Shown: piece after piece, positions 56,895 through 64,000 of the stretch
How the letters are laid out: every line of letters begins with the position of its first letter
Position numbering within the stretch: position 1 is the stretch's first letter
From: Kuenenia sp039794105
GTDB lineage: Bacteria; Planctomycetota; Brocadiia; Brocadiales; Brocadiaceae
Reading direction: 5' to 3'
DNA: 64,000 nucleotides
NCBI RefSeq assembly: GCF_039794105.1
Contig: NZ_JBDIWA010000012.1
Coordinates: forward strand, 1 to 64,000
Made by a program: the position numbers and the translations under genes
Notes under the pieces: generated by a model
What the model saw: the letters and a program-made list of their open reading frames with translations, nothing else
The model's database searches: none
Told to the model about the DNA's origin: nothing

Positions 56895-58097
56895 TTAAAA
56901 CTTCATATCATTTACACTAAGAATTGCAGTAAGCATAGAGATAACAATAACACCAATAACTGCCCCCATGAGCAATATAAGCACAGGCTCCACCATCGTC
57001 ACGAGACGTTTCATCCGGCTTTCTACATCCGCATCAAAATTGTCCGCGACCTTAAGAAGCATCCGGTCCAATTTCCCTGTTTCTTCACCTACCTTAAGCA
57101 AATGGATTGCAATTTCAGGCAGAAAACCTCTCTCCGCAAGTGAAACGGTAATACCGGCGCCTTCTTTTACATTTGTCTTAACACCGATGAGAATCTCAGA
57201 AAGATACTTATTTGACAAAACATCTTTGACAATATCTAAAGACTTCAGCAACGGAACACCGTTTTCTAACAATGTACCCATCGTTCTCGCGAATCTGGAT
57301 ATCTGCATTTTCCATAACAGATTTCCCATGAGAGGCAATTTCAATTTTTTCTGATCTATTTTGGCAGCAGTAGTATTATCCTTCATCGCCCTTTTATACA
57401 TGAAAAATACCGCCATAATCACCGCAATAAAAATCCAGCCATATTTTATACCATATTGGCTCATCCCCATAAGCACCATTGTTGAGAATGGCAGAGAAAT
57501 GCCCATCCCTTCGAAGATTTGAGAAAATTTAGGGATAACATAAACAATGAGCGCCCCAATCGACAAGAGCCCTGTACTGCTTAACAACAAAGGGTAAATC
57601 ATTGCCGAGATAATTTCACCTTTTGTTTTCTGCAATTTTTCCTGAAAATCACCCAATCTCTTTAAAACCTGCGGTAAGACGCCCCCTTCTTCTCCCGCAC
57701 GCACCATGCTGATGTAAATACTGGAAAATAATTTTTCATGATTTTTAAGCGCCTCTGTGAATGACTTTCCCGACTTAATCCCATTCAACAAATCTTCAAT
57801 AACACTCTTCATTGCATTTTTTTCCTGTCCCGACAACAAAATAGACAGGCTTTTGTCAATTGGGATGCCCCCTTCAAGCAGCGTCGCCAATTCCTGCGTA
57901 AACGGCAAAACAGCCTTTTTACTTACCCGTTTAAAAAATAATTCAAATTTTTTCCCCTTGTCTATCTGATGTATATTTAAAATAATATGCCCTGACTTCC
58001 GGAGGTCGCTTATTAAGCTTGTTTTGTTTTCAGCCTCTTTTTCGCCTTCTACTATATTGCTGGAGCTGGTTAATAATTTATATCTGAATGTAATCAT
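56895..58097 (-). CDS. gspF: Type II secretion inner-membrane platform protein GspF
   Basis: A 400-residue protein with two homologous GspF domains. The first has FTQELATLLEGGIPIDKSL and SMVRAGEEGGVLPQVL, the second SRFARTMGTLLENGVPLLKS and LLKVGEETGKLDRML. Three membrane helices are near 165-190, 215-235 and 370-392. It links the ATPase GspE to the pseudopilus. It starts six bases after the stop of the gspC-like gene, so the two are likely co-translated. The other type II genes of the window (20.6-23.8 kb) lie more than 30 kb away, so the secretion locus is split. Confidence 0.93.
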   Translation of the reverse strand: MITFRYKLLTSSSNIVEGEKEAENKTSLISDLRKSGHIILNIHQIDKGKKFELFFKRVSKKAVLPFTQELATLLEGGIPIDKSLSILLSGQEKNAMKSVIEDLLNGIKSGKSFTEALKNHEKLFSSIYISMVRAGEEGGVLPQVLKRLGDFQEKLQKTKGEIISAMIYPLLLSSTGLLSIGALIVYVIPKFSQIFEGMGISLPFSTMVLMGMSQYGIKYGWIFIAVIMAVFFMYKRAMKDNTTAAKIDQKKLKLPLMGNLLWKMQISRFARTMGTLLENGVPLLKSLDIVKDVLSNKYLSEILIGVKTNVKEGAGITVSLAERGFLPEIAIHLLKVGEETGKLDRMLLKVADNFDADVESRMKRLVTMVEPVLILLMGAVIGVIVISMLTAILSVNDMKF

Positions 58098-58103
58098 CGC
58101 TAT

Positions 58104-58778
58104 TTATTTTCTAATGTTTGCCCTCATGACAACTACATGTTCCTGTCCATACCAATCGAGCTTAATCCTGTCTTTCTCAATATTCTTTACCTTGTAGTCA
58201 ACAATTGACTCCCCTTCTTCTATGAAAATATAAGCGCTTTTATTTTTTTCACGATCAGGATTGAGTATCAGTGCCTTTTTCACATCGCCAAGTATTAAAA
58301 TACCAAACAGCTTAATCGGTTTTGGGTGGCCTTTTGGTTTTTGTTCTTCAACTTTCGGCTTGGGTTCTTCTTTTTTAGGCAAGGGATCTTTCTTTGCAGT
58401 TGCGGTTTTGATTTTCTTTTCTGAGGGCCTCCAATCACTGCGGTCCTGAGAAAAGGGATTATTCGACAATAGCGTTTCATAATGATCAATCGTTTTTTTA
58501 TCCTTGTCGAGAAACGTCAGTTGTTTTTTATTGTCGGGAGCCTTTTCAATAAAATCACTCCTTTTTATCGTATCCTCAGGAGGTTTATATACCAAAAGCA
58601 CACTTATGCCAACCATGCCTAAAAAGCTAACAAGCAATATGAGGTTTATTACCGGTAAATAATTCTTCCAGCGCCTCAGCTTTTCAGTAAGGATTTTGGC
58701 AATTATTTGTAGATAGTGCGTATTTATTTTCAAGGTTTTAAATGTGTCATAAGATTTTTTTAAATACTTTAGAAACAT
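58104..58778 (-). CDS. GspC/PulC-like type II secretion protein
   Basis: A 224-residue protein: a cytoplasmic N-terminus, one membrane helix (about 43-65), a Lys/Pro/Glu-rich linker (KKDPLPKKEEPKPKVEE) and a small periplasmic domain with KLFGILILGDVKKALIL and YIFIEEGESIVDYKVKNIE. The latter resembles the homology-region domain of GspC, which contacts the secretin GspD. There is no C-terminal PDZ or coiled-coil region as in most GspC. Upstream of gspF with six bases between, it fits the secretion apparatus. PilP-like proteins are an alternative. Confidence 0.7.
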   Translation of the reverse strand: MFLKYLKKSYDTFKTLKINTHYLQIIAKILTEKLRRWKNYLPVINLILLVSFLGMVGISVLLVYKPPEDTIKRSDFIEKAPDNKKQLTFLDKDKKTIDHYETLLSNNPFSQDRSDWRPSEKKIKTATAKKDPLPKKEEPKPKVEEQKPKGHPKPIKLFGILILGDVKKALILNPDREKNKSAYIFIEEGESIVDYKVKNIEKDRIKLDWYGQEHVVVMRANIRK

Positions 58779-59218
58779 CTTTATTCTAACAGCGCATTCA
58801 GGCTTTTCAAGGGATTCTCTTTTTCGCCTCTTTTGATAATTCAGTTTCGCTTTGTTTACGGTTAACTTTTGGTTTGAAACGAAGATAGTAACTATTCGTA
58901 ATTATTCAGGCATACGTGTAAATAAAGAAACCACAGATTTCACAGATTAAAAAAATCGTAAATTCCCGGCGAGTTCAGATTACAAACCTGAACCCACCGG
59001 GAGATAAAGGGCTGACTGCAGGAACCGTGGCATTTTTTGCATAATACACAACTTTGAATTTTATTGCACCATACCCTTCCCCAAAAAGAGGGAAAATAAT
59101 GTTGGCAACGGCTATAAATGGTATTATTATGTCACATGTTGAAATATTGACAGACAATACACCATCATTGCCATTATTACGTCTATATACATTTTAACAA
59201 CATAAATGAGGGTTTATT
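58779..59218. other. Divergent spacer between gspC-like gene and parA-like gene
   Basis: Contains GAAACCACAGATTTCACAGA near 58930 and a GTTCAGATTACAAACCTGAAC palindrome at 58966-59003, both of dispersed families. The RBS GAGGG of the ParA-like gene is near 59208. Nothing else was identified. Confidence 0.6.
58966..59003. repeat. Dispersed GTTCAG...CTGAAC palindrome
   Basis: CCCGGCGAGTTCAGATTACA with AACCTGAACCCACCGGG forms an extended stem. The inner part matches the family at 23977-24001 and 24139-24162. Confidence 0.7.
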
Positions 59219-60241
59219 ATGGGAAAAGTTATCTCTTTTATTAATTACAAAGGCGGCGTGGGCAAAACTACCACCACCTACCATATCGGATGCGCACTTG
59301 CAATGTACCACAACAAAAAAGTGTTGCTTATCGATATAGATCCTCAAACCAACCTGACCTTTTTATGTGTTGCGCCTGAAAGATGGGAGTTATTTAAAAA
59401 GAATAACGGGACAATCGCAAAGATATTTGAATCATATCTGAAGGATAGTTTTGATATCTGCCAAACTGAACACATTATATGGAAATCTCCAGTGCAATTA
59501 CCTGCAAAAGACAAAATCGAAAAGGATGTGGTGAGAAATCTTGACCTGATTCCCTCTGATATTGATTTACTGGGAATCGATATTGAATTGGCGTCAAAAA
59601 CATGGCGGAAGATAGAGTCAGGCTTTTATCAGGAACAACTTCAAATCTTCAGGCGAACAATCAAGGGCTTAAAAGACTTGTTTCATATTGATACCTCACG
59701 TGATATACGAGATGCACTTTTTTACATAGAACAGCGCCATGTACTGGAAAATGCCCTTCACAGGATAAAAAACAACTATGATTATATCCTCATTGATTGC
59801 CCCCCAAACCTCTATCTGGCAACTCAAAATGCACTTGCCGCAAGCGATTTCTATATCATTGCAACAATACCAGACCACATGTCAACCATAGGGATAAACA
59901 TGCTCCTCAGGAAAATCGGGGAATTACATACTACACTGAACCGCAAATGTCTTTTGACGAACACGGAATCACATGATATAAAGCATAAAGGGATCGTATT
60001 CACCCTGGTACGTACCGCCGGCCAGGGTATTGTAAGTACCCATAAGGACAAAATAAACCAACTGCGTGAAGCTTATGGCTCATTGTGTTTTGAAAACTAT
60101 GTTTCATGGGGTACCGGCTATACCGAGTCCTCGGCGCTGGCGGTTCCTGTGTTTTTAATGGATGAGGAAAATGCAAGGCGCGTGGCGTCACAATATAAAG
60201 GGGTTACAAAGGAATTTCTGGAGAAAGTGAGCGGCGATTAA
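59219..60241 (+). CDS. ParA/Soj-family ATPase
   Basis: A 340-residue deviant-Walker ATPase. The P-loop is YKGGVGKTTTTYHIG with the signature lysine in KGG; LLIDIDPQTNLT and ILIDCPPNLYL are the further motifs. A longer insertion (about 70-165) distinguishes it from short chromosomal ParA proteins. It has GAGGG six bases upstream. The next gene starts one base after its stop codon, so the two are an operon, but the partner is not ParB. Such pairs occur in plasmid partition, integrated elements, and positioning of protein assemblies; there is no replication gene nearby. Confidence 0.9.
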   Translation: MGKVISFINYKGGVGKTTTTYHIGCALAMYHNKKVLLIDIDPQTNLTFLCVAPERWELFKKNNGTIAKIFESYLKDSFDICQTEHIIWKSPVQLPAKDKIEKDVVRNLDLIPSDIDLLGIDIELASKTWRKIESGFYQEQLQIFRRTIKGLKDLFHIDTSRDIRDALFYIEQRHVLENALHRIKNNYDYILIDCPPNLYLATQNALAASDFYIIATIPDHMSTIGINMLLRKIGELHTTLNRKCLLTNTESHDIKHKGIVFTLVRTAGQGIVSTHKDKINQLREAYGSLCFENYVSWGTGYTESSALAVPVFLMDEENARRVASQYKGVTKEFLEKVSGD

Positions 60242-60242
60242 C

Positions 60243-60761
60243 ATGGCAAAAAAGACAAAAAAGACCGGTCTGGCAGATACTTTAACAAAGGTAAAAGAAT
60301 GTCTGTCCTTACTCCCGGACAAGGATGAATGGCAAAGAATATTACAAATCATCCAGGAGACAATACAAGAACTTGAGGTATTGCGTGAAAGCATTGGTCG
60401 TTTTCCCGATAAATCGGAATCTCTCCATGTGTCCAACTCCATCCATTCATTGGTATCATTTTTTGACACACTGAAAGAAAACCCCCTCCTTGCCGAAATG
60501 ATCTTTCCCAAAAAGGCCAAATCCAGGAAAACCAAAAGCAGTCCCGTGGATGTTAACGCTTTACAACAGCATTTAGAAGGTATCCCCACGGAGAAAATCC
60601 TTGAGGAACTAACAAAATATAAAAAGGACATCCTTATTGAGTTATCAGCAAAGATGAATATAACTGCAAATAAGAAGCTTCCAAAAAACGCCCTCGCAGA
60701 CAGGCTCTTTAAACTTGGGTTTGCAAATAAGAGAGGCTATGAATTGCTGAGCAAAGTTTAA
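60243..60761 (+). CDS. Small partner of the ParA-like ATPase, unknown family
   Basis: A 172-residue, lysine-rich protein starting one base after the ParA-like stop. It has two helical regions (LADTLTKVKECLSLLPDKDE; ILQIIQETIQELEVLRESIG), a basic linker KKAKSRKTKSS, and a C-terminal region ILEELTKYKKDILIELSAKM and LPKNALADRLFKLGFANKRG. The last part resembles the short DNA-binding SAP/Rho-N helix-extended-helix. It could be a DNA-binding partner that stimulates the ATPase, in the place of ParB. No direct homologue is recognised. Confidence 0.65.
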   Translation: MAKKTKKTGLADTLTKVKECLSLLPDKDEWQRILQIIQETIQELEVLRESIGRFPDKSESLHVSNSIHSLVSFFDTLKENPLLAEMIFPKKAKSRKTKSSPVDVNALQQHLEGIPTEKILEELTKYKKDILIELSAKMNITANKKLPKNALADRLFKLGFANKRGYELLSKV

Positions 60762-60930
60762 AGCTGCCTGGAAGGTATATGATGGAAGGGAAGCATACGG
60801 TTAGCAGGCACGGATTGTTCTTCCAAAGCGGTATGCGCCGGTTCCTTATATTTATTATTACAGAGCTTGCGCTGTTTTGATGGGGCTATTTTTTTAAAAT
60901 CAGAAAATAAGAAGGGGGGATTAGAAAGAT

Positions 60931-61137
60931 ATGTTAAAACGTTTTACTCTTGAATACTGGGAAGATGGGGGTTGGTATGTTGGCAGGCTTAAGGACGTTC
61001 CTGGTGTGTTTAGTCAGGGTGAGACGCTGCAAGAGCTAGAGGATAATATCAGAGACGCGTACCAACTCATGAAAGAAGGCAACACGGTTTTACCTTATCC
61101 GGGAATTCACAGAAAAGAAATTGAGGTAGAGGTTTGA
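60931..61137 (+). CDS. hicB: HicB-family antitoxin
   Basis: A 68-residue protein with the HicB partial RNase H-like fold: FTLEYWEDGGWYVGRLKDVP, GVFSQGETLQELEDNIRDAY. The shortened C-terminus lacks a separate DNA-binding domain. GGGGGGATTAGAAAG lies upstream. It overlaps the hicA start by four bases. HicB neutralises HicA and usually represses the pair. The antitoxin precedes the toxin here, the less common order in HicAB loci. Confidence 0.88.
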   Translation: MLKRFTLEYWEDGGWYVGRLKDVPGVFSQGETLQELEDNIRDAYQLMKEGNTVLPYPGIHRKEIEVEV

Positions 61138-61313
61138 ATCGGCGTGATTTCGTTCGTGAACCGGTGGACGCCGGATGTTATCTAAAACGGCACGGTGGAA
61201 AACATGATATTTATATAAATCCTAAGAATGGGAAACAATCACCAGTGCCCCGTCATTCTGAAATAAAAGAAAGCCTCTGCGTATTAATAAAAAAACAACT
61301 TGGTCTGGTCTAA
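61134..61313 (+). CDS. hicA: HicA-family mRNA interferase toxin
   Basis: A 59-residue toxin starting at TTG (61134), within the hicB stop: TTGA overlap. Its sequence MNRRDFVREPVDAGCYLKRH then GGKHDIYINPKNGKQSPVPR and HSEIKESLCVLIKKQLGL is complete for HicA, including the catalytic histidine in GGKHDIY and the conserved PRH. HicA binds and cleaves RNA through a dsRBD-like fold. It is too short to be listed by usual ORF length limits and starts with a non-ATG codon. Because key residues are intact, the pair is probably functional. Confidence 0.88.
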   Translation: MNRRDFVREPVDAGCYLKRHGGKHDIYINPKNGKQSPVPRHSEIKESLCVLIKKQLGLV

Positions 61314-61369
61314 AAGGCTATCAGCGATTTGTTTGACTATAATAATTTTTACATAAACGGATATTGATT

Positions 61370-62548
61370 ATGCTAAGCAAGGAAATTATCCGGAGCATTC
61401 TTTCGCATGCCAGGGATGCGCAGGGTTATATCGTAAAGATGAGAAGGGATTTTCACAAGTACCCTGAATTGAGTTTTAATGAAATCCGCACTTCTGAAGT
61501 CATTGCCGCGGAATTGAGACAATTGGGGTTCAATGTACAAACAGGTATTGGGAAAACAGGCATTATCGCTTCTTTACCAGTTGATAACGCCACACGAACA
61601 GTAGCCTTTCGTGCGGATATGGACGCCCTTCCCATTGAAGAAGAAAATGATCTGGACTATAAGTCTTCGCATGAAGGAATATTTCATGCATGCGGACACG
61701 ACGCCAACATGGCAATGCTATTAGGGGCGGCAAGGATTATAGTATCTTTGAAAGACCTATTAAAACGACATGTAAGGTTTCTTTTTCAACCAGGTGAGGA
61801 ACAACCGCCAGGAGGGGCAATTTATTTAATTGAACAAGGGGCTTTGCACGGGGTGGATGAAATTTACGGGCTGCATATTGATCCGGCCATCCCCTCTTCA
61901 GTTTTTGGATTGCGTTCAGGCGCTACAATGGCATCCACAGACCGTATTATTATAACGATTCATGGTAAAGGAGGACATTCGGCAACCCCGCATTTGTGTG
62001 TGGACCCTATTGTTATCGCAGCAGAAATAATATTAGCGATACAGACCATTGTATCAAGAAAATTAAACCCATTATCCCCGTGTGTGATTTCCTTATGTCA
62101 GATTTCAGGAGGTACGGCATTTAATGTTATTCCGGGTCGTGTAAAAATTCTTGGCACAGCAAGAACCCTTGATGATAACGTGAGGAATGCACTGCCGTCA
62201 CTTTTAGAAGATACCATTAAAGGTATTACTTCGTACAATAATGCTTCCTATGAATTTGAATATCTTGGGGGGTATCCTGTTTTGTATAATCATGAGGAAC
62301 AGGTCGATTTTGTGCGCGGAAGAATTAAAGAATTGTTTGGTGATGATGCGGTAAAAAATATGGATCCGCTACTCGGAGGAGAGGATTTTTCTTACTATTT
62401 GGAAAAAATAAACGGCGCCTTTGTTTTTCTTGGTTCGGGGAACAGGGAAAAGGGAGCAAACCAGCCGTTGCACAGTCCTCAATTTCTGATTGATGAAGAT
62501 ATTCTTTACAAAGGCGCTGCCTTGATGGCTTCTATTGCATGCACGTAA
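61370..62548 (+). CDS. M20-family amidohydrolase (N-acyl-amino-acid / hippurate hydrolase type)
   Basis: A 392-residue M20D metallopeptidase: MRRDFHKYPELSFNEIRTSE, VAFRADMDALPIEEEN with the metal ligand, HACGHDANMAMLLGAA with the metal-binding Cys/His, FQPGEEQPPGGA, HIDPAIPSS, IHGKGGHSATPH of the dimerisation domain, and MDPLLGGEDFSYY near the C-terminus. It hydrolyses amide bonds of N-acyl amino acids or similar; IAA-amino-acid hydrolases are in the same group. The ATG at 61370 is preferred over an in-frame TTG two codons earlier. No strong RBS. It follows hicBA by 56 bases. Confidence 0.92.
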   Translation: MLSKEIIRSILSHARDAQGYIVKMRRDFHKYPELSFNEIRTSEVIAAELRQLGFNVQTGIGKTGIIASLPVDNATRTVAFRADMDALPIEEENDLDYKSSHEGIFHACGHDANMAMLLGAARIIVSLKDLLKRHVRFLFQPGEEQPPGGAIYLIEQGALHGVDEIYGLHIDPAIPSSVFGLRSGATMASTDRIIITIHGKGGHSATPHLCVDPIVIAAEIILAIQTIVSRKLNPLSPCVISLCQISGGTAFNVIPGRVKILGTARTLDDNVRNALPSLLEDTIKGITSYNNASYEFEYLGGYPVLYNHEEQVDFVRGRIKELFGDDAVKNMDPLLGGEDFSYYLEKINGAFVFLGSGNREKGANQPLHSPQFLIDEDILYKGAALMASIACT

Positions 62549-62593
62549 TAAAAAACGGGTTGGCTAATTTATGGGGAAATGGAACAAAAAGCG

Positions 62594-62620
62594 TAACTTC
62601 TCAACTTATTGAAAAGTTAT
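62594..62620. repeat. AACTTCTCAACTTATTGAAAAGTT palindrome
   Basis: A hairpin-forming sequence of the family that flanks the CARTCNN arrays at 19488, 44706 and 56876. Here there is no array. Confidence 0.65.
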
Positions 62621-62665
62621 CAAAAAACACCATTTGTCAGCTATATGCGTTTTACGATAGTGGAT

Positions 62666-63011
62666 TTACTGGAAAAATGAAAGTACCTTCCCTGGGCTTA
62701 AGTTGGCTTGGGAAAAAATCGCCGCAGATGACTGTTGTTTTATGATGTTTTTTGTTATTTGTAATTCCTGGTAGGCAGTGTCTTCGTCTGTTGCTCAATC
62801 TTTGTTCTGCAGAGACGATTTGTTGTTTGTGTTTTCAAACCGGATTGCCAAATCATTTAACCTTGCGGCGGTTTTTGATAACGTTACACTATCGTTCTTC
62901 TTATCATTCTCACCGGCGCTGTTTTCTTTATCACCATCCACTGTTTCAGAATAAGGTTCCTGAAGAATTGACAGTATTGCCGGAATCGGTTGTTATGGGT
63001 GAAAGCGCCAC
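62666..63011 (-). pseudogene. Decayed small gene with one frameshift and one in-frame stop
   Basis: On the minus strand AAAGGAG stands 10 bases before a GTG at 63011 that begins VALSPITTDSGNTVNSSG. After a one-base frameshift near 62957-62950 the reading continues PYSETVDGDKENSAGENDKK, NDSVTLSKTAARLNDLAIRF, ENTNNKSSLQNKD, a TGA (62795-62797), and then ATDEDTAYQELQITKNIIKQ and QSSAAIFSQANLSPGKVLSF before TAA at 62666-62668. The D-x-V-x-L-S-K-x-A core and QANLSPGKVLSF end look like small FlgM-like or flagellum-associated proteins, but I cannot confirm the family. Composition and continuity across two lesions argue for a real former gene; sequencing error is the alternative. Confidence 0.55.
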
Positions 63012-63267
63012 AGCCTTTAAACTCCTTTAAAAATATATTTATTATTAATAATGCCTAAGCAAAACAAAGGTTGCTCAACAAAATATTATCAGATGCTTTT
63101 CAATACAATATATCGCGTGGAAATACTTCAATCCGGACTTACGAAAGTTTAACAGGCCTGGCAAATGTAGAAATTGATTGAAAAGCGCAACTGGCCAGGT
63201 ATTCTGTCTAATAGACTGTGGTAATCAAGTAAATATTTGGAAATTTTTTAAGAAATTTAAACGGACG
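63012..63267. other. Spacer between the decayed gene and the ABC permease gene
   Basis: A 256-base AT-rich region. No repeat of the listed families and no gene was recognised. It contains the downstream region of the permease gene and the upstream region of the decayed gene, including its AAAGGAG. Confidence 0.5.
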
Positions 63268-64000
63268 TTATTTTCCCGGAATACATTTTTTTATTATATA
63301 GGCGATAAAAAATATTGCGCCTAATAATGCTACATCTATAGGGCCAATGGGCAAATCAAAACAATAGGAAATATAAAAACCGGTAAAGGCGGCAAAAACG
63401 CCAATGATTGAGGAAACAATACAAAAGGGGAAAATCCCGCGGGTAATCATCCTTGCGGTTATTGAGGGCAATAGCAAAAACCCAAAAATAACCATTGGGC
63501 CTACCGCCATAACACCAAAAGATATAACGATACCGATGATTAAAAAAAGTAAAATGTCCCATACAATAACTTTTTTCCCCATGACAACTGCCATATCGTT
63601 ATCAAATGAAATTAACATAAAATTACGATGGAATCCGGTGAGAAAAATAAAAATAATTCCATAAATTGCAAACGTTGCCCATAGATATGCATCCGGAATT
63701 GCAACAATTTCTCCCTTCAGCAAAGAAATTAACTCTGAATGTCCGTGTGGATTCCATGAAACAAATAAAACAGATACAGCCCCTGCAATGGCATACGTAA
63801 ATCCAATGCGATTTTCTGTAAAACCTTTCCCTTTCCTTTCTAAAATGGCTAATAGAAAGATGGCAAAGAGGGTAAAAAAAATGGAACCTGTCAGAGCCAT
63901 AGCCTTTTCAGATTCAACATGAGGGAAAAAATGCCATCCCAAAGTATGCATTAAGAATGCAAAGGTAATCCCTGCATTTGAAACCTGGGGAAGCGCAATG
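63268..64000 (-). CDS. Metal ABC transporter permease, ZnuB/ABC-3 family (5' end beyond window)
   Basis: At least 243 residues; the frame stays open to the window edge, and the codons upstream of the ATG at 63951 (IALPQVSNAGITFAFL) are conserved in the family, so the true start is outside the window. There are about seven helices. Features are SWNPHGHSELISLLKGEI, RNFMLISFDNDMAVVMGKKV, GIVISFGVMAVGPMVIFGFLLLP and a C-terminal IGPIDVALLGAIFF. ABC-3 permeases carry zinc, manganese or iron across the inner membrane with a binding protein and ATPase not seen here. The metal cannot be told. Confidence 0.9.
   Translation of the reverse strand, partial: IALPQVSNAGITFAFLMHTLGWHFFPHVESEKAMALTGSIFFTLFAIFLLAILERKGKGFTENRIGFTYAIAGAVSVLFVSWNPHGHSELISLLKGEIVAIPDAYLWATFAIYGIIFIFLTGFHRNFMLISFDNDMAVVMGKKVIVWDILLFLIIGIVISFGVMAVGPMVIFGFLLLPSITARMITRGIFPFCIVSSIIGVFAAFTGFYISYCFDLPIGPIDVALLGAIFFIAYIIKKCIPGK

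Noticed and set aside
62539..62745. 68-codon plus-strand frame after the amidohydrolase
   Set aside because: It crosses the AACTTCTCAACTTATTG palindrome and shows no family likeness.
62752..63030. 92-codon plus-strand frame
   Set aside because: It lies on the opposite strand of the decayed gene, has a Leu/Cys/His-rich random composition and no RBS.
1..64000. tRNA, rRNA or tmRNA genes
   Set aside because: No cloverleaf T-arm, CCA-type end or rRNA-like segment was found on reading both strands of the spacers; a tRNAscan or Infernal run would settle this.

Overview
The window reads as chromosomal DNA of a moderately AT-rich, Gram-negative-type bacterium with long intergenic spacers full of repeats. 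Signs of a diderm cell are a type II secretion system, exported proteins and a periplasmic heme-bearing sensor. The mix of a NarK-type nitrate/nitrite carrier with a TDT-family anion channel, a c-type heme sensor, many PAS and Cache signalling proteins, SBBP-repeat surface protein and PA14-tailed glycosyltransferases is compatible with an anammox planctomycete (Brocadiales, Kuenenia/Brocadia-like). That assignment is inference from gene content, not proof; there is no rRNA or tRNA in the window.

Layout. 0-6 kb: the 5' end of an exported protein, a possible sigma-factor relic, a DUF2130 coiled-coil protein, a small Cys-rich protein and a large hybrid histidine kinase. 6-11 kb: a minus-strand pyruvate dehydrogenase operon, pdhA - CI-like repressor - pdhB - pdhC - lipB. 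11-14 kb: a half-ferritin, a MidA-type methyltransferase and an SDR epimerase. 14-19 kb: a minus-strand set, response regulator - Cache/c-heme membrane sensor - PAS protein - NarK - TDT channel, likely one nitrate/nitrite-responsive unit. 20-24 kb: a GIY-YIG nuclease gene framed by inverted palindromic repeats, then type II secretion genes (GspH-like, GspG, GspE). 24-33 kb: uvrA and pepA (overlapping), a GlcG/HbpS-like exported protein and a second hybrid kinase. 33-44 kb: folD, an SBBP beta-propeller protein, an arylsulfotransferase-like protein, a stand-alone CoaB, an exported OB-fold protein and a PAS-PAS-GAF protein with a degenerate GGDEF domain. 44-49 kb: a nitroreductase and a glycine betaine operon (GSMT, SDMT, BCCT carrier fused to a Usp domain). 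49-57 kb: a TldD/PmbA protein and a glycan group (two GT-C membrane proteins carrying PA14 domains, one GT2). 57-59 kb: gspF and a gspC-like gene. 59-64 kb: a ParA-like ATPase with a small partner, hicBA, an M20 amidohydrolase, a decayed small gene and the end of a znuB-like permease.

The most unusual property is the repeat content. Intergenic DNA carries many heptanucleotide-periodic arrays, several built as a run of 7-mers followed by their reverse complements, so each can fold as a long hairpin. Nine loci share one 7-mer family; other loci use different 7-mers but keep the period. Separate inverted-repeat elements (about 70-120 bp, ends GTAGGGGCGAAGC or GTAGAGACGCATGC) sit against gene ends and change predicted protein termini, for example in LipB, CoaB and the DUF2130 protein.

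Start codons were reassessed from ribosome-binding sites, several initial ATG/GTG/TTG choices were shortened, and two coding features too short or too broken for simple ORF calling (hicA and a frameshifted pseudogene) were added.
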